From Datisca glomerata (Eukaryota > Streptophyta > Magnoliopsida > Cucurbitales > Datiscaceae): a stretch of 64,000 nucleotides of DNA. Both the position numbers and the translations under genes were made by a program. The notes below the pieces were generated by a model. The model saw only the letters and a program-made list of their open reading frames with translations. It did not search any database and had not been told where the DNA came from. This document shows, one piece after another, positions 1 to 13,280 of the stretch. Location: contig QANY01004990.1 in NCBI GenBank assembly GCA_003255025.1, forward strand, positions 372,001 to 436,000. Direction: 5' to 3'. Every line of letters begins with the position of its first letter. Position 1 is the first letter of the stretch.

Positions 1-984
1 ATCTTTCATTAAGGTTTGATGCTCCTCAACGGAGAGACCCTACTCTCACCACTGGTATGAGTCATTTCGTGTAAGTCTTAGTCATCTTTATGTTGTTACT
101 TATACCTATATTTATATATGAAGATGATAATTAAATAATAATAAACATCCTCATCTTATAGCGAGTTTTGATGAATTGATAGATATCTTCATGAAATATT
201 CTTTCTTATGTGCCTCTCCTTCATAACCGTCTAGTTGATCCTATGATTCTCAGTCTATTTTCTCTTCGATTGAATTTTCAGTCTATATCTTATTATGTGT
301 AAGGTGAGATTTTCACTGTCTATAATGATTATATTTAGATAGAATCTCCATCTCCTCCATGGCTTGATGGCAAGTCAATAAGAACAATAAGGAAAAAGTG
401 CAGCTGATTTTGGGTGAAATAGAGGAAAACCAAGTAAGATGTGAATCAAGTCAAATGTTGCAAGAGATAGTGGAATAAAATCAAATCAAGTTTTTTTTTA
501 GTTCACTGCCATCCTATTAGTAGCAAATAATTTATTTTTGACAAATAGTAGCAAATTCAACTTTAAAAAGAAGAAAATATTAAAATAGAGTTATTTTATG
601 AAAGTAATCGTGATGTTTGACTAAAATTATTTATTGTATAAAATATAATAATAGAAGAGATAACATGATTTATTAGATAATAAAGGAAATTAAATTGTTT
701 TCTTAATATAATCATTACTCATTCTTTTTATCATTTAGAAAAAAAAATATACCTCGATGCAATATGATATTTTATATACACTTATAGTTAAGAAATACTT
801 ACAGTTTATTATTGGGCAATCTTAATTATACGCTAAAACTAGTAAATTAATTCTTTTATTTTGATAAAAATCACTAAATTAGTCAATAGTTGTGAAAGAT
901 TAAAAAGCTATTAAGAAGTGAGTATTTATGAATTATGTGAACTTGATTTCATTATTACTACGACTATCAATTTGAGGATATTGA
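1..984. other. AT-rich intergenic DNA with an LTR remnant
   Basis: No gene is visible. The only recognisable part is about 222-322, which resembles the outer part of the LTRs at 51,230-51,349 and 56,630-56,728; all share a 'cataaccgt...tagttgatc' core and a 'gtgaaattttacc'-like end. The rest is low-complexity AT-rich sequence. Confidence 0.5.
222..322 (-). repeat. LTR fragment of the 50.8-56.7 kb element family
   Basis: About 100 bp matches the outer end of the two LTRs near 51.3 and 56.7 kb in the same order, at perhaps 75-80 % by eye. This shows the family is dispersed in this genome. Nothing of the rest of the element was found next to it. The strand follows the orientation inferred for the complete element. 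Confidence 0.5.
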
Positions 985-1898
985 TCTAATAGCGTGGAGC
1001 CTAGACCACATGCTCGATATTATATTTATAGGATTAATAAGATCACAACATGTTCAGAACCATGGTGATTATCATGCTTTACACTATCATCGTCTACTGC
1101 AGTTGCACGTCGAACATATGACACTACGTAGACATTATTCCATATTAAGAGTGTGTTGTATTTTATAAAGTTGACAGAGTTGGATGTATCGCTCTCGACT
1201 GAAACTTGATCACATCATTTATGGAGAAATGACGTCCTGAAACACATACATTCTGGTGGCACATAATGATTGTACCATTACTTACAAGATGTGCAAATAT
1301 AACTGGGACACCCAATTGAGATATGATTGTCACTAGTATTGCGCATCAATATTGGTCACGAATATGTGAAGATTTGTTAGGTCTTCGACTATGCCAATGT
1401 TATTTTTAGGGATCACATTAACTATCTCATGTTTGAGTTTACATTTTCCCTCATTAGGTGATGATGGAGCTTTATGTGTAGCGTCATGTTCATGCTTAAA
1501 TTATACAACTTATTGGACGTACTGTCTCTTATGATAAGTAAAACATCAAGGTGCACTTGATGTCCTTGCCTCTATTAGAATCCTTTACAGTGGTTAATCA
1601 ATGCAGTTGGAGTAGTGCATACCTAGTATGTTTTATAGGGAGCCCTAATGATGTTTATGATAGTGCAGGCTCACTGGTATTACTACAATTATTGGCATGG
1701 GATAGATTTCCTCATTTAACGATTGGCATTATTAAAGTTGCAGCGAGCGGGACTTCATAATGTAAAGGAAGATTGACTTTTGTTGCCACCTCCATCATTG
1801 GGTATACGACAAGTTAACTCATTAGATTATTTATTTCTTAAGTTATCATTTATATGTATGTAAACGTGCATCTTGTGTCGTAGATGGAGAGATGCTTT
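985..1898 (+). pseudogene. Plant mobile domain (PMD / MAIN-like) pseudogene, copy 1
   Basis: This stretch aligns with the better-preserved copy at 32,647-33,490. Both begin 'gtggagcct.gaccat', and further along both encode remnants of the PMD core (a WRPETHTF-like and a CTIT-x-QD-like segment) and the later 'PLLE...SW.SA...L' block. It has many stops and frameshifts; the longest open stretch is 1,551-1,760. PMD proteins (MAIN-like, PF10536) are plant proteins often carried by Mutator-like and other transposons. The copy is cut on the right by LTR A at 1,899. It is certainly non-functional. The family assignment rests on homology with copy 2. Confidence 0.7.
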
Positions 1899-3623
1899 TG
1901 TTGGATCGGGTTTTAAAAATATAAAAAAATCATTGAAAATGAACGGTTCGTCGGTGAAATATAAAAAAAATCAATTTAATCATATTAAATATTAAAATCA
2001 TAATTATGATTTTGCATACTTAGTTAAACGTATTCAATAGAGGTAGAATGAGGAAATCTATCAATCAGATGTTGATCAGGGATTGAGTGTGGACTCTAAA
2101 AAATACTAAAGAAGAAAAATCAAAATTTTCCTTCTCCCTCTTGGTTTTCGGCGGCAACAGTTAGGGAAGGTAGATAATCTCTTTTCTCTGCTTTGTGTAA
2201 TCACACACAGTGTTCAGGGTTATGAATGTAACCTTACTGCCATCACTTATATAATAATTATGAAATTTGCACACATGCTCCTATATGTTAAATTACTAAA
2301 AATTCACCCCATAATATTTGCTATTGCCAAAAATCGCATATCTCCCTAGAGCCACTGTTGTGTCCAAATTTATCAATTCAAATTGATAATTAAATTGATC
2401 ACCAAAATTTAACTGATTAATTTTTTTATTTACTAATTACCTAATAATTATAAATTAATTAAGTAATTAATTAATTTGAACATTAATTACTTACTCTTCA
2501 CTAATTAAGTAACAACATCCATCACATATGAGTTTGGAAAATATACCTTGGTCCAAAACACATTTTTGGTCAAGTAATGTTATTTTTCATTTATTTCCTT
2601 ATGAGTTACTCTTGAGACTAAATGGACCCACATGAATAAAGCTATAGGATTCAAATACTCGGTGAATTTATCTCCATAAATTGTCGACCTATTTAATCTT
2701 GATATCGTACGACTCCACTATGGGTCTGATGCCGAATCAACTATCGATTCATGCACGCTACATTTTCTGTTGGTGCAGATAAATTATTTTAATTCACGTT
2801 CCACAAAATATTTTAACATATCACCCTTCATGAATATCAGTAACAATAATGAGTTATTATTTCCTTAACTCCTTTATTGACTATGAATAAGAATGACATA
2901 ACAGCAAATTGTCTCGTACAGTTCACTATGTCTTATTCAATGATTCATTTCATCGAATACTTGACCAACTTAATTTATTCACAGACACATTGATAAAGCA
3001 TATGATGAGATTGTTGTGTTTGTGATCTCGTCATGAATTTTCATATCTGTGAATTACGCAACTCCAAAATAATTGAATCACGATCCCAATACCCGAGGTA
3101 TTTTCTAACAATTCGAACTCAATTTTTTGGCATTTAAAAGATTGTAACTAAGTCAAGTTTCGTATTTACCTCAGAAATAAGGTAATTAAGAAAATACCCT
3201 TATAGGTGCAACAATTATTTTTAGAGCTAGATAAATTATTTTGCTCTAAATTAATTGGTTATTGGTCTATTCAACATATTACATAATATGTCTTAGTCAA
3301 TTGTTCGAGTCTCTACTCCCATGCCCCAAGACCGGCATCATTTGGTTCAACCTAAAAGTCATAATTGGTTTTGATAGCCCAATCAATCCTTAGACTGCAA
3401 ATAACATTCTGAAATATTTTAGAAGAGTTTGTCTCGAAGACCAATCTGTCTTTACTCTTCTTACGTTGATAATAGTTCTAAGACTTGAGTAAATTATAAA
3501 CACACGTTAATTAATAGAAAAACTTTCATTCATTCATTAAATTTAGTAATACATAATTTATGAGAAATAATTAAATACTGATAAATAGTTATTATATCCT
3601 ACTTTATGGACATATTTCTAACA
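1899..3623 (-). repeat. Copia LTR A
   Basis: A 1.72-kb LTR that begins TGTTGGATC and ends TAACA on the + strand, so it is in minus orientation. It aligns over its length with LTR B (5,635-7,241) and, inverted, with LTR C (16,933-18,680). It is followed at 3,624-3,716 by 93 bp of the 3' end of a copia internal region, matching 7,242-7,338. That places this LTR as the 3' LTR of an element whose remaining body has been lost at the palindrome edge. It is inserted beside or into PMD copy 1. Confidence 0.8.
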
Positions 3624-3716
3624 ATCTTCAACTTGGACTAAATTAGGCGTAAAATCTCGTATCCTCGTGCCCTCTAGATGATCATCAAAGACTTTATTGC
3701 TTAAAGTATTTGTGAA
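3624..3716 (-). pseudogene. 3' stub of copia internal region next to LTR A
   Basis: 93 bp matching the last part of the RNase H region plus the polypurine tract of the neighbouring copia copies (compare 7,242-7,338 and the inverse of 16,840-16,932). It stops abruptly at 3,716/3,717, exactly where similarity to the right arm of the giant inverted repeat begins. It therefore marks a rearrangement breakpoint. Confidence 0.7.
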
Positions 3717-4100
3717 TGGATCATCTTCTGTTAATAAAATGTGATTTTTATTCTACTTAAGCCATTGAGATGGACGCCAACGACCCCGCATATGTTCTTC
3801 ACGAAAATTAGAAAAAAATTTAAATTTTGGTTTCTTTTTTTAAATGTTTAAACTGATTTAAGCTAATAGTTCATATCGAATAAGACAATTTCATGTTCGT
3901 AAGACATTTAACACTCTCAACTTCTATTGTTAGCACTATTAGTATGTGAAGTAACTTCTGATAAGAAAATAGATGCAAAAGAGATCATGTGAGTCACACG
4001 TGATCTCGTTAGTTGGGTATAGATGAAGATCACTTAACCTCTCTCCAATATTTTCATTCATCTTGTAACAGTCTTTTTCATAAGCCTCACAAGTGATATA
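3717..4100. other. Outer palindrome flank, left copy
   Basis: Mirror of 20,090-20,481. It holds a stretch open on the minus strand for 61 codons (3,939-4,124) that pairs with the + strand reading at 20,095-20,310; both begin MKWV and keep CEAYEK and HDLFCIYFL. I do not recognise this peptide and do not call it a gene, although retention of the reading in both arms is noted. Confidence 0.6.
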
Positions 4101-5634
4101 ATTGTTTCTAGCTACCCATTTCAAAGGGTTTTTTTTTTTACTTCAATTAGGTGTTTTAAGAAAACTATGAAAATATAGTAACCTTGAATAGATATTCCAA
4201 AACTTGGGTATTTTCGGCCAGCTTAGAAATCATCTTTGCAAAATATGATTTGATTCTTCCTTGAAAGATGATTTTTCTACGCTAGAAATCGTCTTTTCAA
4301 AAGAAGATTTCTACATGAAAAGACTATTTGAAGACTCAAAAATTTCAATCCTTCATCCGAAATTCGAAACTCTCATTTAAGCATGAAAAATCCATAAAAA
4401 AAATATTCAATCTACATATTACCCATAAAATACCAACCTGCATAATATCCATAAAATATAGCAATAAGACATTTTATAAACATGTCTTATAACTCGAAAT
4501 CATAAATAATACACAACTTGCATTTTTTTAACAAATCCTAAAACATAAAAGAGAAAAAACTATGAACTAAAAGAACATTAAAATGTATTAAATACTAGTC
4601 TTTAAAAAGTGCATGACCAATAATGTATTTTACACACTAAGACTAAGTATCAAAGAAGTCAATCATGTTCTACATGTTGGTCGTCTTCTAATTCTTCTAG
4701 GACATCTTTCATACATTTGTAATTGTGTTACTTGTGATGGACCTTATTCATCAACATGTTCTTCACTAGCATCTTATTCCTCACTTACACCTTCTTTAGC
4801 CACAACAAATGTGTTTTCCACAATAGCAATGTCTTCCAAGTTTCGAGCATGCTTCCTAACTGGCACATCTTCCTCTGTGAGCTATAACTCGTCCTTTACA
4901 TCGATGAGGTTGATGAATGGTTCAAAAGTGAAACCAACTTGAGTTACCGACTCATATATGAATGTAGAAAAAATTGACAGCGTGTTGTTCTTATTGAGAC
5001 GGTGTATGGTGAAGTATGCATTGCGTGTCTTATAGACTATCGAGCTTGATAAGACTCATTCTCTTATCTTATTACATGTATTGGTATCTCATGAACATTA
5101 CATATTTGAGACACTATCCAAGATTGCTCAAACTCGTCTAGTGTCTAAGTTGTTGATGTTCTCCAAGTTGTCTGTGTACATGTAAAAAAAAATTGAAAAT
5201 TATGTTTTTTAAAACATAAATAAACCCATTAATATATGTTATGGGCTCCTCGCATCTCTGAATTGGAAGCCCCAATTTAATATATGTATCCTCCTTAAGT
5301 CAATATCATGCAACTATCATTAGTTATCGCATGGCTCTAACACACATTAAAAGCATTATACCAAATTCTCTCAAAACACGATGGGGTCGATGTTATTCCA
5401 TTATATGAAAGCAAACGAGGGTAAATATTTTCGCATATGTCTTTGTATATAATGTAATATTCAGAAGTGTGGGTTGACATCATTGTAATTATGTCATATA
5501 ACCTGTGAAAAGCATATCATAAATAGTTTGACAAAATTCAAGAACTACATACACATAATATAAAAGAGTGTTATATGATATGGAGTTTGTCTGTCTAACG
5601 CTCTACACTTCAAGACAAGAGTAAAGGTATCAGT
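4100..5634 (-). mobile_element. MULE tail with decayed gene, left palindrome arm
   Basis: Inverse of 18,681-20,090. Reading on the minus strand, it contains a decayed coding region whose C-terminal reading RRPTC (near 4,672-4,690) matches the tail of the MULE at 33,480-33,500. It ends in a hairpin-rich zone and a 'ccaaaact.gggta' terminus near 4,190-4,215 that matches the terminal inverted repeat of the 32-34 kb MULE. Copia LTR B interrupts it at 5,635. The gene is an unidentified relic; PMD-type MULE origin is inferred from the shared tail and terminus. Confidence 0.55.
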
Positions 5635-7241
5635 TGTTGGATAGGGTTTTAAAAAAAAATCATTGAACCATGAATGGTTCGTGGATGAAATATCAAAATC
5701 ATTTCTAAAACTAATTTAATCATATTAAATATTAAAACTATACTTATGATTATGCATACTTAGTTAAACGTATTCAATAGAGATAGAAACGATTTATACC
5801 TTATGTTGTATCGGAGAATTTCTGATTTGGTGAAATCCTATTAATTGTCTTTGTGTTATTCGTTCTTCGTAGAACTCAAATCAGTATTCACACGAACAAC
5901 CACCCACTGGATTCAGAAGTATATCCTGCAAGCACATCGTTAGGAACTGAGTATAAGCTCTAAAAACAACTGAAAAAGAAAAATCAAAATTTTCTCTTCC
6001 TTTGGTGTATTTCAGCGACATCTAAGGGGGAGGGAAAATGACTCTTTTCTCAGCTCTATACAATCACACATCGTGTTCATGTTTTGTGTCAACACACTTA
6101 GAGAGGCAATTATAATGTCATCCCTTATATAAGTATTATGAAATTTTTACATATACCGTTGTATGTTAAATTACCAAAAATTCACCTCTAATATTTGCTA
6201 TTGTCGAAAATTGCATATCTCCCTAGACTCAATGTTGTGTCTGAATTCATCAATCCAAATTGATAAATTAAATCGATCTCCATTAATTAATTAATTTTAT
6301 TTACTAATTATCTAATAATTAGAAAATAATCAATTAATCAATTTGAAAATTAGATACTTCCTCTCCATAACCTATTTAATTATCGCATCGTATGACTCCA
6401 CTATAGGCCTGATACTGAATCAACTCTCGATTCATGCACGTTACATTTTATGTTGGTGCAGATAAACTCTTTTATTTCATGGTCCATAAAATATTTTAAC
6501 ATATCACCATTCATGAATATCAGTAACAAGAACAAGATTTAAAATTACTATTTTACCCATCTAGTTATTATTTTCTTAACTCATTTATTGACTTTGAATA
6601 AGAAAGACATAACAGTGAATTGCATCGTACAGTTCGCCATGTCTTATTCAATGATTCATTTCATCGAATACTTGGCCAAATTAATTTATTCACACACACA
6701 TCAATAAAACATAACGTCATATTGTTGCATTTGCGATCTCGCCACGAATTTCCATATATGTGAATCATACAACTCTAACATAGTTGTTTCATGATCCCAT
6801 CAGCCGAGGCATTGTCCGGTAATTCGAACCCACTCCTTTGGTGTATCAAAGATTATAACTTACTAGGTCAAGTTTCATATTCACCGTAGGATTAGGTAAC
6901 TCCGAAAATACCCTTAAGGTGTAATAATTAGATTTAGAGCTGACATTCATAATCAGACTTGGTTCGACCTAACATACATAATCTGACTCGATTGTCTAGT
7001 CAATACTAAGACTGCGAATAACATTTTGAACCATTTCAAAAGAGTTTGTTCGGAAGACTCATATGTCTTTACTCTTCTTACATTGACAATAGTTTTAGAA
7101 CTTGAGTAAATTTATAAACACACTTTAATTACTAGAAAAATTTTCCTTCATTCATTAAATTTAGTAATATAAAATGTCTGAGAAATAACTAAATACTCAT
7201 AAATAGTTATCACACCCTACTTTATGGACATAATTCCAACA
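5635..7241 (-). repeat. Copia LTR B (3' LTR of left-arm element)
   Basis: 1.61-kb LTR, TGTTGGATA...TTCCAACA on the + strand. On its inner side the minus strand reads a polypurine tract, AAGTGGGAGATTG, directly before the LTR start TTGGAATTATG, so this is the 3' LTR of a minus-strand copia element. The outer edge abuts the MULE tail with no target duplication visible, as expected because the 5' LTR is missing. Confidence 0.88.
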
Positions 7242-10200
7242 ATCTCCCACTTGGACTAAAGTAGGCCTGTCAATCTCGTATCCTCATGCCATCTAGATGA
7301 TCATCAAATACTTTACTGCTAAAGTCTTCGTGAATGGCTATGCCAGGTTATTGATCGTCGATATGTGTGTTACTACAACATCTCTACGCTGAACAATCCC
7401 TCTAATCGTGTGATACGTAAGCTCTATGTGTTTGGATCTTTTGTGACTTTTTGGTTCCTTCGAGTTTGCTACAGCCCCACTGTTATCGCAATAAAGTGTC
7501 ATGAGCTTGTCAGCTTATGGAACAACTTCTAGAGTCTTCAAGAAATTTCTAAGCCATACATCCTCATTTACAGCTTCACAAGCTGCCACATGTTCAGTTT
7601 CCATGGTAGAATCAGCAATGCAAGATTGTTTGATTCTTCTCCATACAGCTGCTGCGCCATTCAGGATGAACACTGATCCTGAAGTGGACCTCCTAGACTC
7701 CTTGTCTGCTTGAAAATCAGAATTAGTATACACAATCATATTCAGGTCAGTACCTAAATACACAAACATGTAGTTCCTTATTCTCCTGAGATACTTACGG
7801 ATCTGTTTGACGACATTCCAATGCTCAACTCTAGGATTAGATTGGAAATGACTCACTATGCCTACGGCGTAGCAAATATCTGGCCTAATGCAAAACATCG
7901 CATATATAAGACTTTCTACGGCTAAGGCATAAGAAGTCTTTCTCATGTCTTCCTCTTCTTGAGGAATCTTGGGAGACTACTTTTTGGAGAGGCAAACTCC
8001 ATGCCTAAAGGGAAGATATCTTTTTTTGGAGTCTTTCATACTGAAACGATTCATCACCTTTTCAATATAAGATGCTTGAGACAGCGTTAATTGTCTGTTC
8101 TTCCGATCCTGAAAGATTTGGATACCTAGGAGAAAGGCAGTTTCTCCAAGATCTTTTCATATCAAATTGCTTTGCAAGCCAAATTGTGACATCATACAAT
8201 TTTTCTACATCATTTCAATGAGTAGAATATCGTCCACATAGAAGACTAAAAACCACATTTTTGTGTATTAGCTTATACACACAAGGTTCATCCACTAACT
8301 GCTCGAAATCAAAGTTCTTGACAGTTTCGTCGAATCTGATATGCCACGATTAGAAAGCTTGCTTAAGTCTATAAATGGACTTCAGCAGTATGCAAACCTT
8401 GCTCTCTTGGCCTTTCTCCATGAACCCATATGGTTAAGCCATATAAATGCACTATTCAATATTATCATTCTGAAAAGCAGTCTTAACACTCATCTGTTAG
8501 ATTTCATAATCGAGAGCAATAGCAATGGACATGAGGATTCAGAAGATTTAAGTATGGCCACCAGCGAGAAGGTATCCTCATAGTCAATACATTCCTTTTG
8601 GGTATAACCCTCGGCTACCAGGCTACCTTTGAATGTCTTCACATTCCCACCTAGAGCTCTTTTTTTCTGACACATCCATTTACACCTTACGGTTTTACCC
8701 TCTCAGGAGGATCTAAAAGTTTACATACTCCGTTCGAGTACATCAATTGTATTTCAACGTTCATGGCTTCTTGCCATAGATTTACTTCAGGACCAGCCAT
8801 GACCTATGAGTATGAGAAATGTTCATCATCATCCTTATCTGAGATTGTTGTTAAGGCATCTCCATAAGATATGTATTTATCAGGCTGTCTCACAACCCTC
8901 CCACTACATCGAGGCTTCATAGGCTCTGGCTCCTACTGTGATTCTTTCATTATTGAATGAGAAACAGTTCATGATTGGGGAGTCAATGTCCTCCCACTTA
9001 CTAATTCCTCTAGCACAAGAGTATTTCTCGCCTTCACATTTCTTATATAGTCTTGTTCAAGAAAATGTGCATTCATGCTAACGAATATTTTCTTGCTAGT
9101 CGAACTATAACACACATCCTCTTCATTCTTTTGGGGTATTCTACAAACATGCATAATTCAGATCGACTGGCCAACTTGCCTGTCTTCGATTTTAGAACAT
9201 GTGCCGAGCACCCCCATATTCTAAGGTGGTTAACAGACGACTTTCGTCCATTTCATCTTTCATAGGCGTGCCAGGTACCGTCTTTGACAGAACTTGGTTC
9301 AGAATGCATGCTGCTGTTTCCAAGGCATATCCCCAGAACTAATCTAGGAGGGATGCGTAACTCATTATAGATCTAACCATATCCTACATAGTTTGATTCA
9401 TTCTCTCTGACACACCATTATTCCTTAAGAAAGTATACATTATTCCTTAAGAATGTAAGTTGAGAAAGAATACATTATTCCTTAAGAAAGTATTCGAACT
9501 CTTCTCCACTATGATCGAATCACAGTGTTTGATTTATTTTTCTAATTAATTCTCAGCCATAGCCTTATACTCTTTGAACTTTCAAAGTTTTCACACTTTT
9601 GATGCATTAGATAAACATGTCCAAAATGTGAGTAGTTATCAGTGAAGATTGTGAAGTATTTATAACCTCCTCTATCTTCGATATTCAATATCCCACACAC
9701 ATCACTATGTACAAGTTCGAGGTATTGAGTGAATCTTTCTCCCATCGGTAAAAATGGTATATTGATCATTGTGCCTTCAATATAGGATTCACATGAGAGT
9801 AGTGGTCTCACACTTAAAGTTCACAATGGAATATCATTTGCAAGTTTTTTAATCTTGTCCAAGATAATATGACCAAGACGTAAATGCCACACAAAAGTTA
9901 GATTTGTTGAGTGAGACTTCAACCTTTTACTATCGCTTTGTAAACCAGTATTTACTTTAGTGTCACATGTCATTGGAACTAATGGTTTTATATAAAACAA
10001 TTTATTAATCAAACGTGCAATGTAATTAAGCAATCGTTTCATGGGTGTCTTTGCTCAATTAAATTAGCTACTGAAATAAGGTTCTTCCCAAAAATTGGGA
10101 TATAATAAGCATCACGTAAAACCATAAAACTGTTATTGAATGACAATTTAATTGTTTTAACAAATACGACCGATACTAGTGCTCCATTTCTCCAACTAAA

Positions 10201-10982
10201 GCTGAACTCGCCCCCGTCAAGCCTTCTGCTTTCGAGTTTTGCTTCTTAGCTTTCTTCAGACATTTCCTGTGTTTTCTTTTGGTGCCAGATGAGGAAGGCT
10301 TACTTTCAGTAAAGTTTGCCTCACCAGTCTTTTTCTTGCCCTTCAGAAACATGGTCTCAACATCTTGCAACTCCTTCATCAGCTTAGGAAGTGAGTACCT
10401 CAACTTATTCATCGAATAAATTTTAAAGTTCTAAAAAATGTCAGACAGCGTCTCAATGATTACATCAACTCGTGTCTCGCCATCCACCTCAGCACCCATG
10501 ATCTCCATCTCATTCAGATATTTAATGAATAACATCATATGTTCTCTTATAGGAGTTTTACGTTTTATCCTGCAGTTCGTGAAGTTTCACATAATTACAT
10601 GTTTTGCTTGACAACCCTGATCTCTGAACATTTTGGTGATGTTTAACACCATATCAGCGACAATTTCCATGTTATGATGTTGTTGTTGCAACACATTGCT
10701 AACACAAGCCAAGATGTAACACCTGTCGATCTCATCAGAACGCAACTAAGAAGCATAAATATCATTTTTCTCTTGATTCAATTCAACAATAGGCTTAAGG
10801 AGACAAGAAGCGGTGAACATGAACTTGTGCTTTTCTACTGTGGGCACGATATCAAGATTACGTTTCCAATCCACATAATTTTCACCAGTAAATTTGTTCG
10901 CATTTAAGATAGTTAAGAGTGGGGATAGCGACATGATTACCGAAAAGAATAAATAAAACGGTGTAAATAAGTACTCAATCAT
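7242..10982 (-). pseudogene. Decayed copia gag-pol, left palindrome arm
   Basis: Read on the minus strand, the order is gag (10,982-10,176, with the N-terminal motif NYVDWKRNLD), GAG-pre-integrase (10,042-9,821), integrase core (9,811-9,280; HSDVCG and FTDNYSHFGH near the first catalytic Asp), reverse transcriptase (about 8,760-8,040; GNVKTFKGSLVAEGYTQK) and RNase H (7,946-7,350; YTNSDFQADKES and ADSTMET). This GAG-INT-RT-RH order is diagnostic of Ty1/copia. Stops and frameshifts occur in every domain, so it is not functional. A local triplication of 'cattattccttaagaa' lies at 9,416-9,500. It is the mirror image of 13,281-16,918. Confidence 0.88.
9416..9500. repeat. Short local triplication inside integrase relic
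   Basis: The 17-mer cattattccttaagaa occurs three times within 85 bp, at about 9,416, 9,438 and 9,472. The corresponding place in the right arm (about 14,800) has a single copy, so the duplication arose after the two arms formed. Confidence 0.7.
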
Positions 10983-11990
10983 TTAGAAAAGTGTGATGCA
11001 TGATGCAAATACTTAAATATTTAAAAATCAAATAAAAAATATTTCTTCCATGATATTACGATCAACAACGATAGCTTGTCTCATCTAAGACAATACCCAA
11101 GCTACCTCATATCGCATCGAGACTCCTCTCGTTTGGTTAACGCTTTTCAAGGTGTCACTACATCTAGCTTAACCAATCACCATTTATTTTGGTCGCCTCA
11201 ACCCCATTAACTATCCCCTATGAGAGATTTCAATGTGCTTCGATCTAAGTGTTTAACCAACGCATTAGCTTTAAAGCTTGCCATGAATTAACAATCCATC
11301 TAGGAAGGGTCCTGCATCCTTCCTTTACAAGCTTTAGCTTCTTAAGCAACTCAATACTTAAAGCTATACGATTCTCAAGTTTCTCCCACTGGAGAGATGA
11401 CTGCTAGGGCGGATCTAAATCATTCTTTGTGCCACTACCAAGTTTACGTTGTGGACCTTAGGAACGTTTCAACGTAAACGACCCCCCTCACTTAGTTTTA
11501 GGAAAAATAGATTTTTCGTTGCTTTTCAAAAAATATCTCTTTATTAATTTGAAAAAACAAGTTTAAAAAATTATAACCTTTTATAAAATTTAAATCCCAA
11601 TTTAAAATTTATAACTTTTATAAAATTCGCATTGTATTTAAATCATAACCCATTATAAATTTAAACTACAATGATGCATGTACATGCTACATGACATTTT
11701 TTATATTGGCATATCCCTATTTTTATATGTCATGTTATATGATGATACGATATTAATAATAAATCATCCATTCAAAATTAACACCTTTATGACTCATTTC
11801 TAATTACAAGCCATAAAAATAATAATAAATAAATTACAATACTTTAAATATTAATTTTCATAGCGTCCGTAATTATCTTTTTCGGGAAGTTCCACCTCTT
11901 GTAACTCTTCACCAAGGTCAAGTCCCATTATAATATTCAAGCTTTGATCAAAACCCTTTAATTAAGGAAAACTATTTTCCTACTTAAATA
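10983..11990 (-). other. Untranslated leader-like segment of left copia copy
   Basis: About 1 kb between the gag start and the palindrome centre. It has no coding potential and is mirrored at 12,268-13,280. If the element were complete, the 5' LTR and primer-binding site should lie here. I see neither an LTR end nor a TGGTATCAGAGC-like site, so this is either an unusual leader or foreign sequence shared by both arms. Confidence 0.5.
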
Positions 11991-12267
11991 TGTCTACTGC
12001 TGTACCCTGCATGCTTACTAGTGTTTGTTGAACCATAGGCGATAAGAATAAGGGTTTGGAAAACTCTGTAATATTTTGTGAAAACCCTTATTCTATCTTT
12101 AATCTTTTAAATTTTGAATTTTGAACGGATGAAAGATAATTAAAATTCAAAAGATAATTATTAATTTTATATTTTTATGTTTTGAATTTTGAATTCAAAA
12201 GATAAATATCAATTTTATATATTTATCTTTTGAATTTTGAATTTTAAAAAAAGATATTTAATGGGAT
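11991..12267. other. Central spacer of the palindrome
   Basis: 277 bp not mirrored between the arms. It holds its own small hairpin at about 12,042-12,099 (stem 'gaataagggttt' / 'aaacccttattc', about 29-base loop) and then an AT-rich run of repeated 'ttgaattttgaatt' and 'aaaagata' motifs (12,100-12,260). Confidence 0.75.
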
Positions 12268-13280
12268 TATTTAATTAGGAAAATAGTTTTCATTAATTAA
12301 AAGGTTTTGATCAAAACTTGAAGATTATAATGGGACTTGACCTTGGTAAAGAGTTAAAAGAGTGTGGAACTTCCAGAAGAATATAATTACAGATACCATG
12401 AAGACTAACATTTAAATTATTATAATTTAATTATTATTCTTTTTATTGGTTGTAATCGGAAATGATCCATAATAGGTTAATTTTGAATGTATGATTTATT
12501 ATTAATCTCGCATCCTCATATTACATGTCATATAGAAATATGAATATGCCAATATCAAATTGACATCTAGCATGTACATGCATCATTGTAGTTTAAATTT
12601 ATAATGAGTTATAATTTTAAATACGATGAGAATTTTATAAAAGTTATAAATTTTAAATCATGATTTAAATTTTATAAAAGTTTTTAATTTTCTAAACTTG
12701 TTTTTTCAAAATTAATAAAGAGTTATAATTTTTTGAAAAATAACGAAAAATCCATTTTTCCAAAAACTAAGTGGAAGGGTCGTTTACGTTGAAACGTTCC
12801 CTTGGTCCCCAACGTAAACTTGATCGTGGCACGAGGAATGGTTTAGAGTCACCCTAGTGGTCATCTCTTCAATGGGAGAAACTTGGAAATCGTGTCTCTT
12901 TGAGTTATCGAGTTGCTTGAGAAGCTAAAGCTTGTAAAAGAACTGGTGAGGCAGGACCATTCCTAGATGGACTGTTAGTTCTTTGCAACCTTTAAAGCCA
13001 ATGTGTGGGTTAAACACTTAGACCGAAGCACATTAGAATCCCTCATAGGGGCAAGTCAATGGGGCCAAGGTGACCAAAATCATTGGTGATTGGTTAAGCT
13101 AGACATATTGAGAAACGTTAACTGAACGAGAGGAGTCTCGATGCGATAGGAGGTAGCTTGGGCATTGTCCTTAGACGAGACAAGTTATTATTGTTGATCG
13201 TAACATCATGGAAGAAATATTTTTTATCAGATTTTTAAATATTTAAGTATATGCATCATACATCATACTTTCCTAAATGA
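12268..13280 (+). other. Untranslated leader-like segment of right copia copy
   Basis: Mirror of 10,983-11,990. No LTR terminus or primer-binding site is recognised and there is no coding potential. It leads directly into the gag start near 13,281. Confidence 0.5.

Larger units (their letters stand above)
3717..11990. repeat. Left arm of 16.8-kb imperfect palindrome
   Basis: The 8.27-kb arm is the reverse complement of 12,268-20,481, with many substitutions and small indels (roughly four of five bases identical where aligned by hand). Matching landmarks run in mirrored order: outer flank (3,717-4,100 / 20,090-20,481), MULE tail, LTR B / LTR C, RNase H, RT, integrase, gag, and an untranslated segment with 'gagactcctctcg' at 11,120 and its complement at 13,128. 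The 277-bp spacer is 11,991-12,267. Confidence 0.9.

Noticed and set aside
3939..4124. Matching short frames in both palindrome flanks (MKWV...) as a conserved gene
   Set aside because: About 60-70 codons, both flanks arise from one duplication, and no homologue is known; retained reading is noted in the flank entries only.
5626..5634. GGTATCAGT next to LTR B, resembling the tRNA-Met primer-binding site
   Set aside because: It lies outside the LTR and in the wrong direction for the element; the right arm has diverged there (ACTGAGACC).
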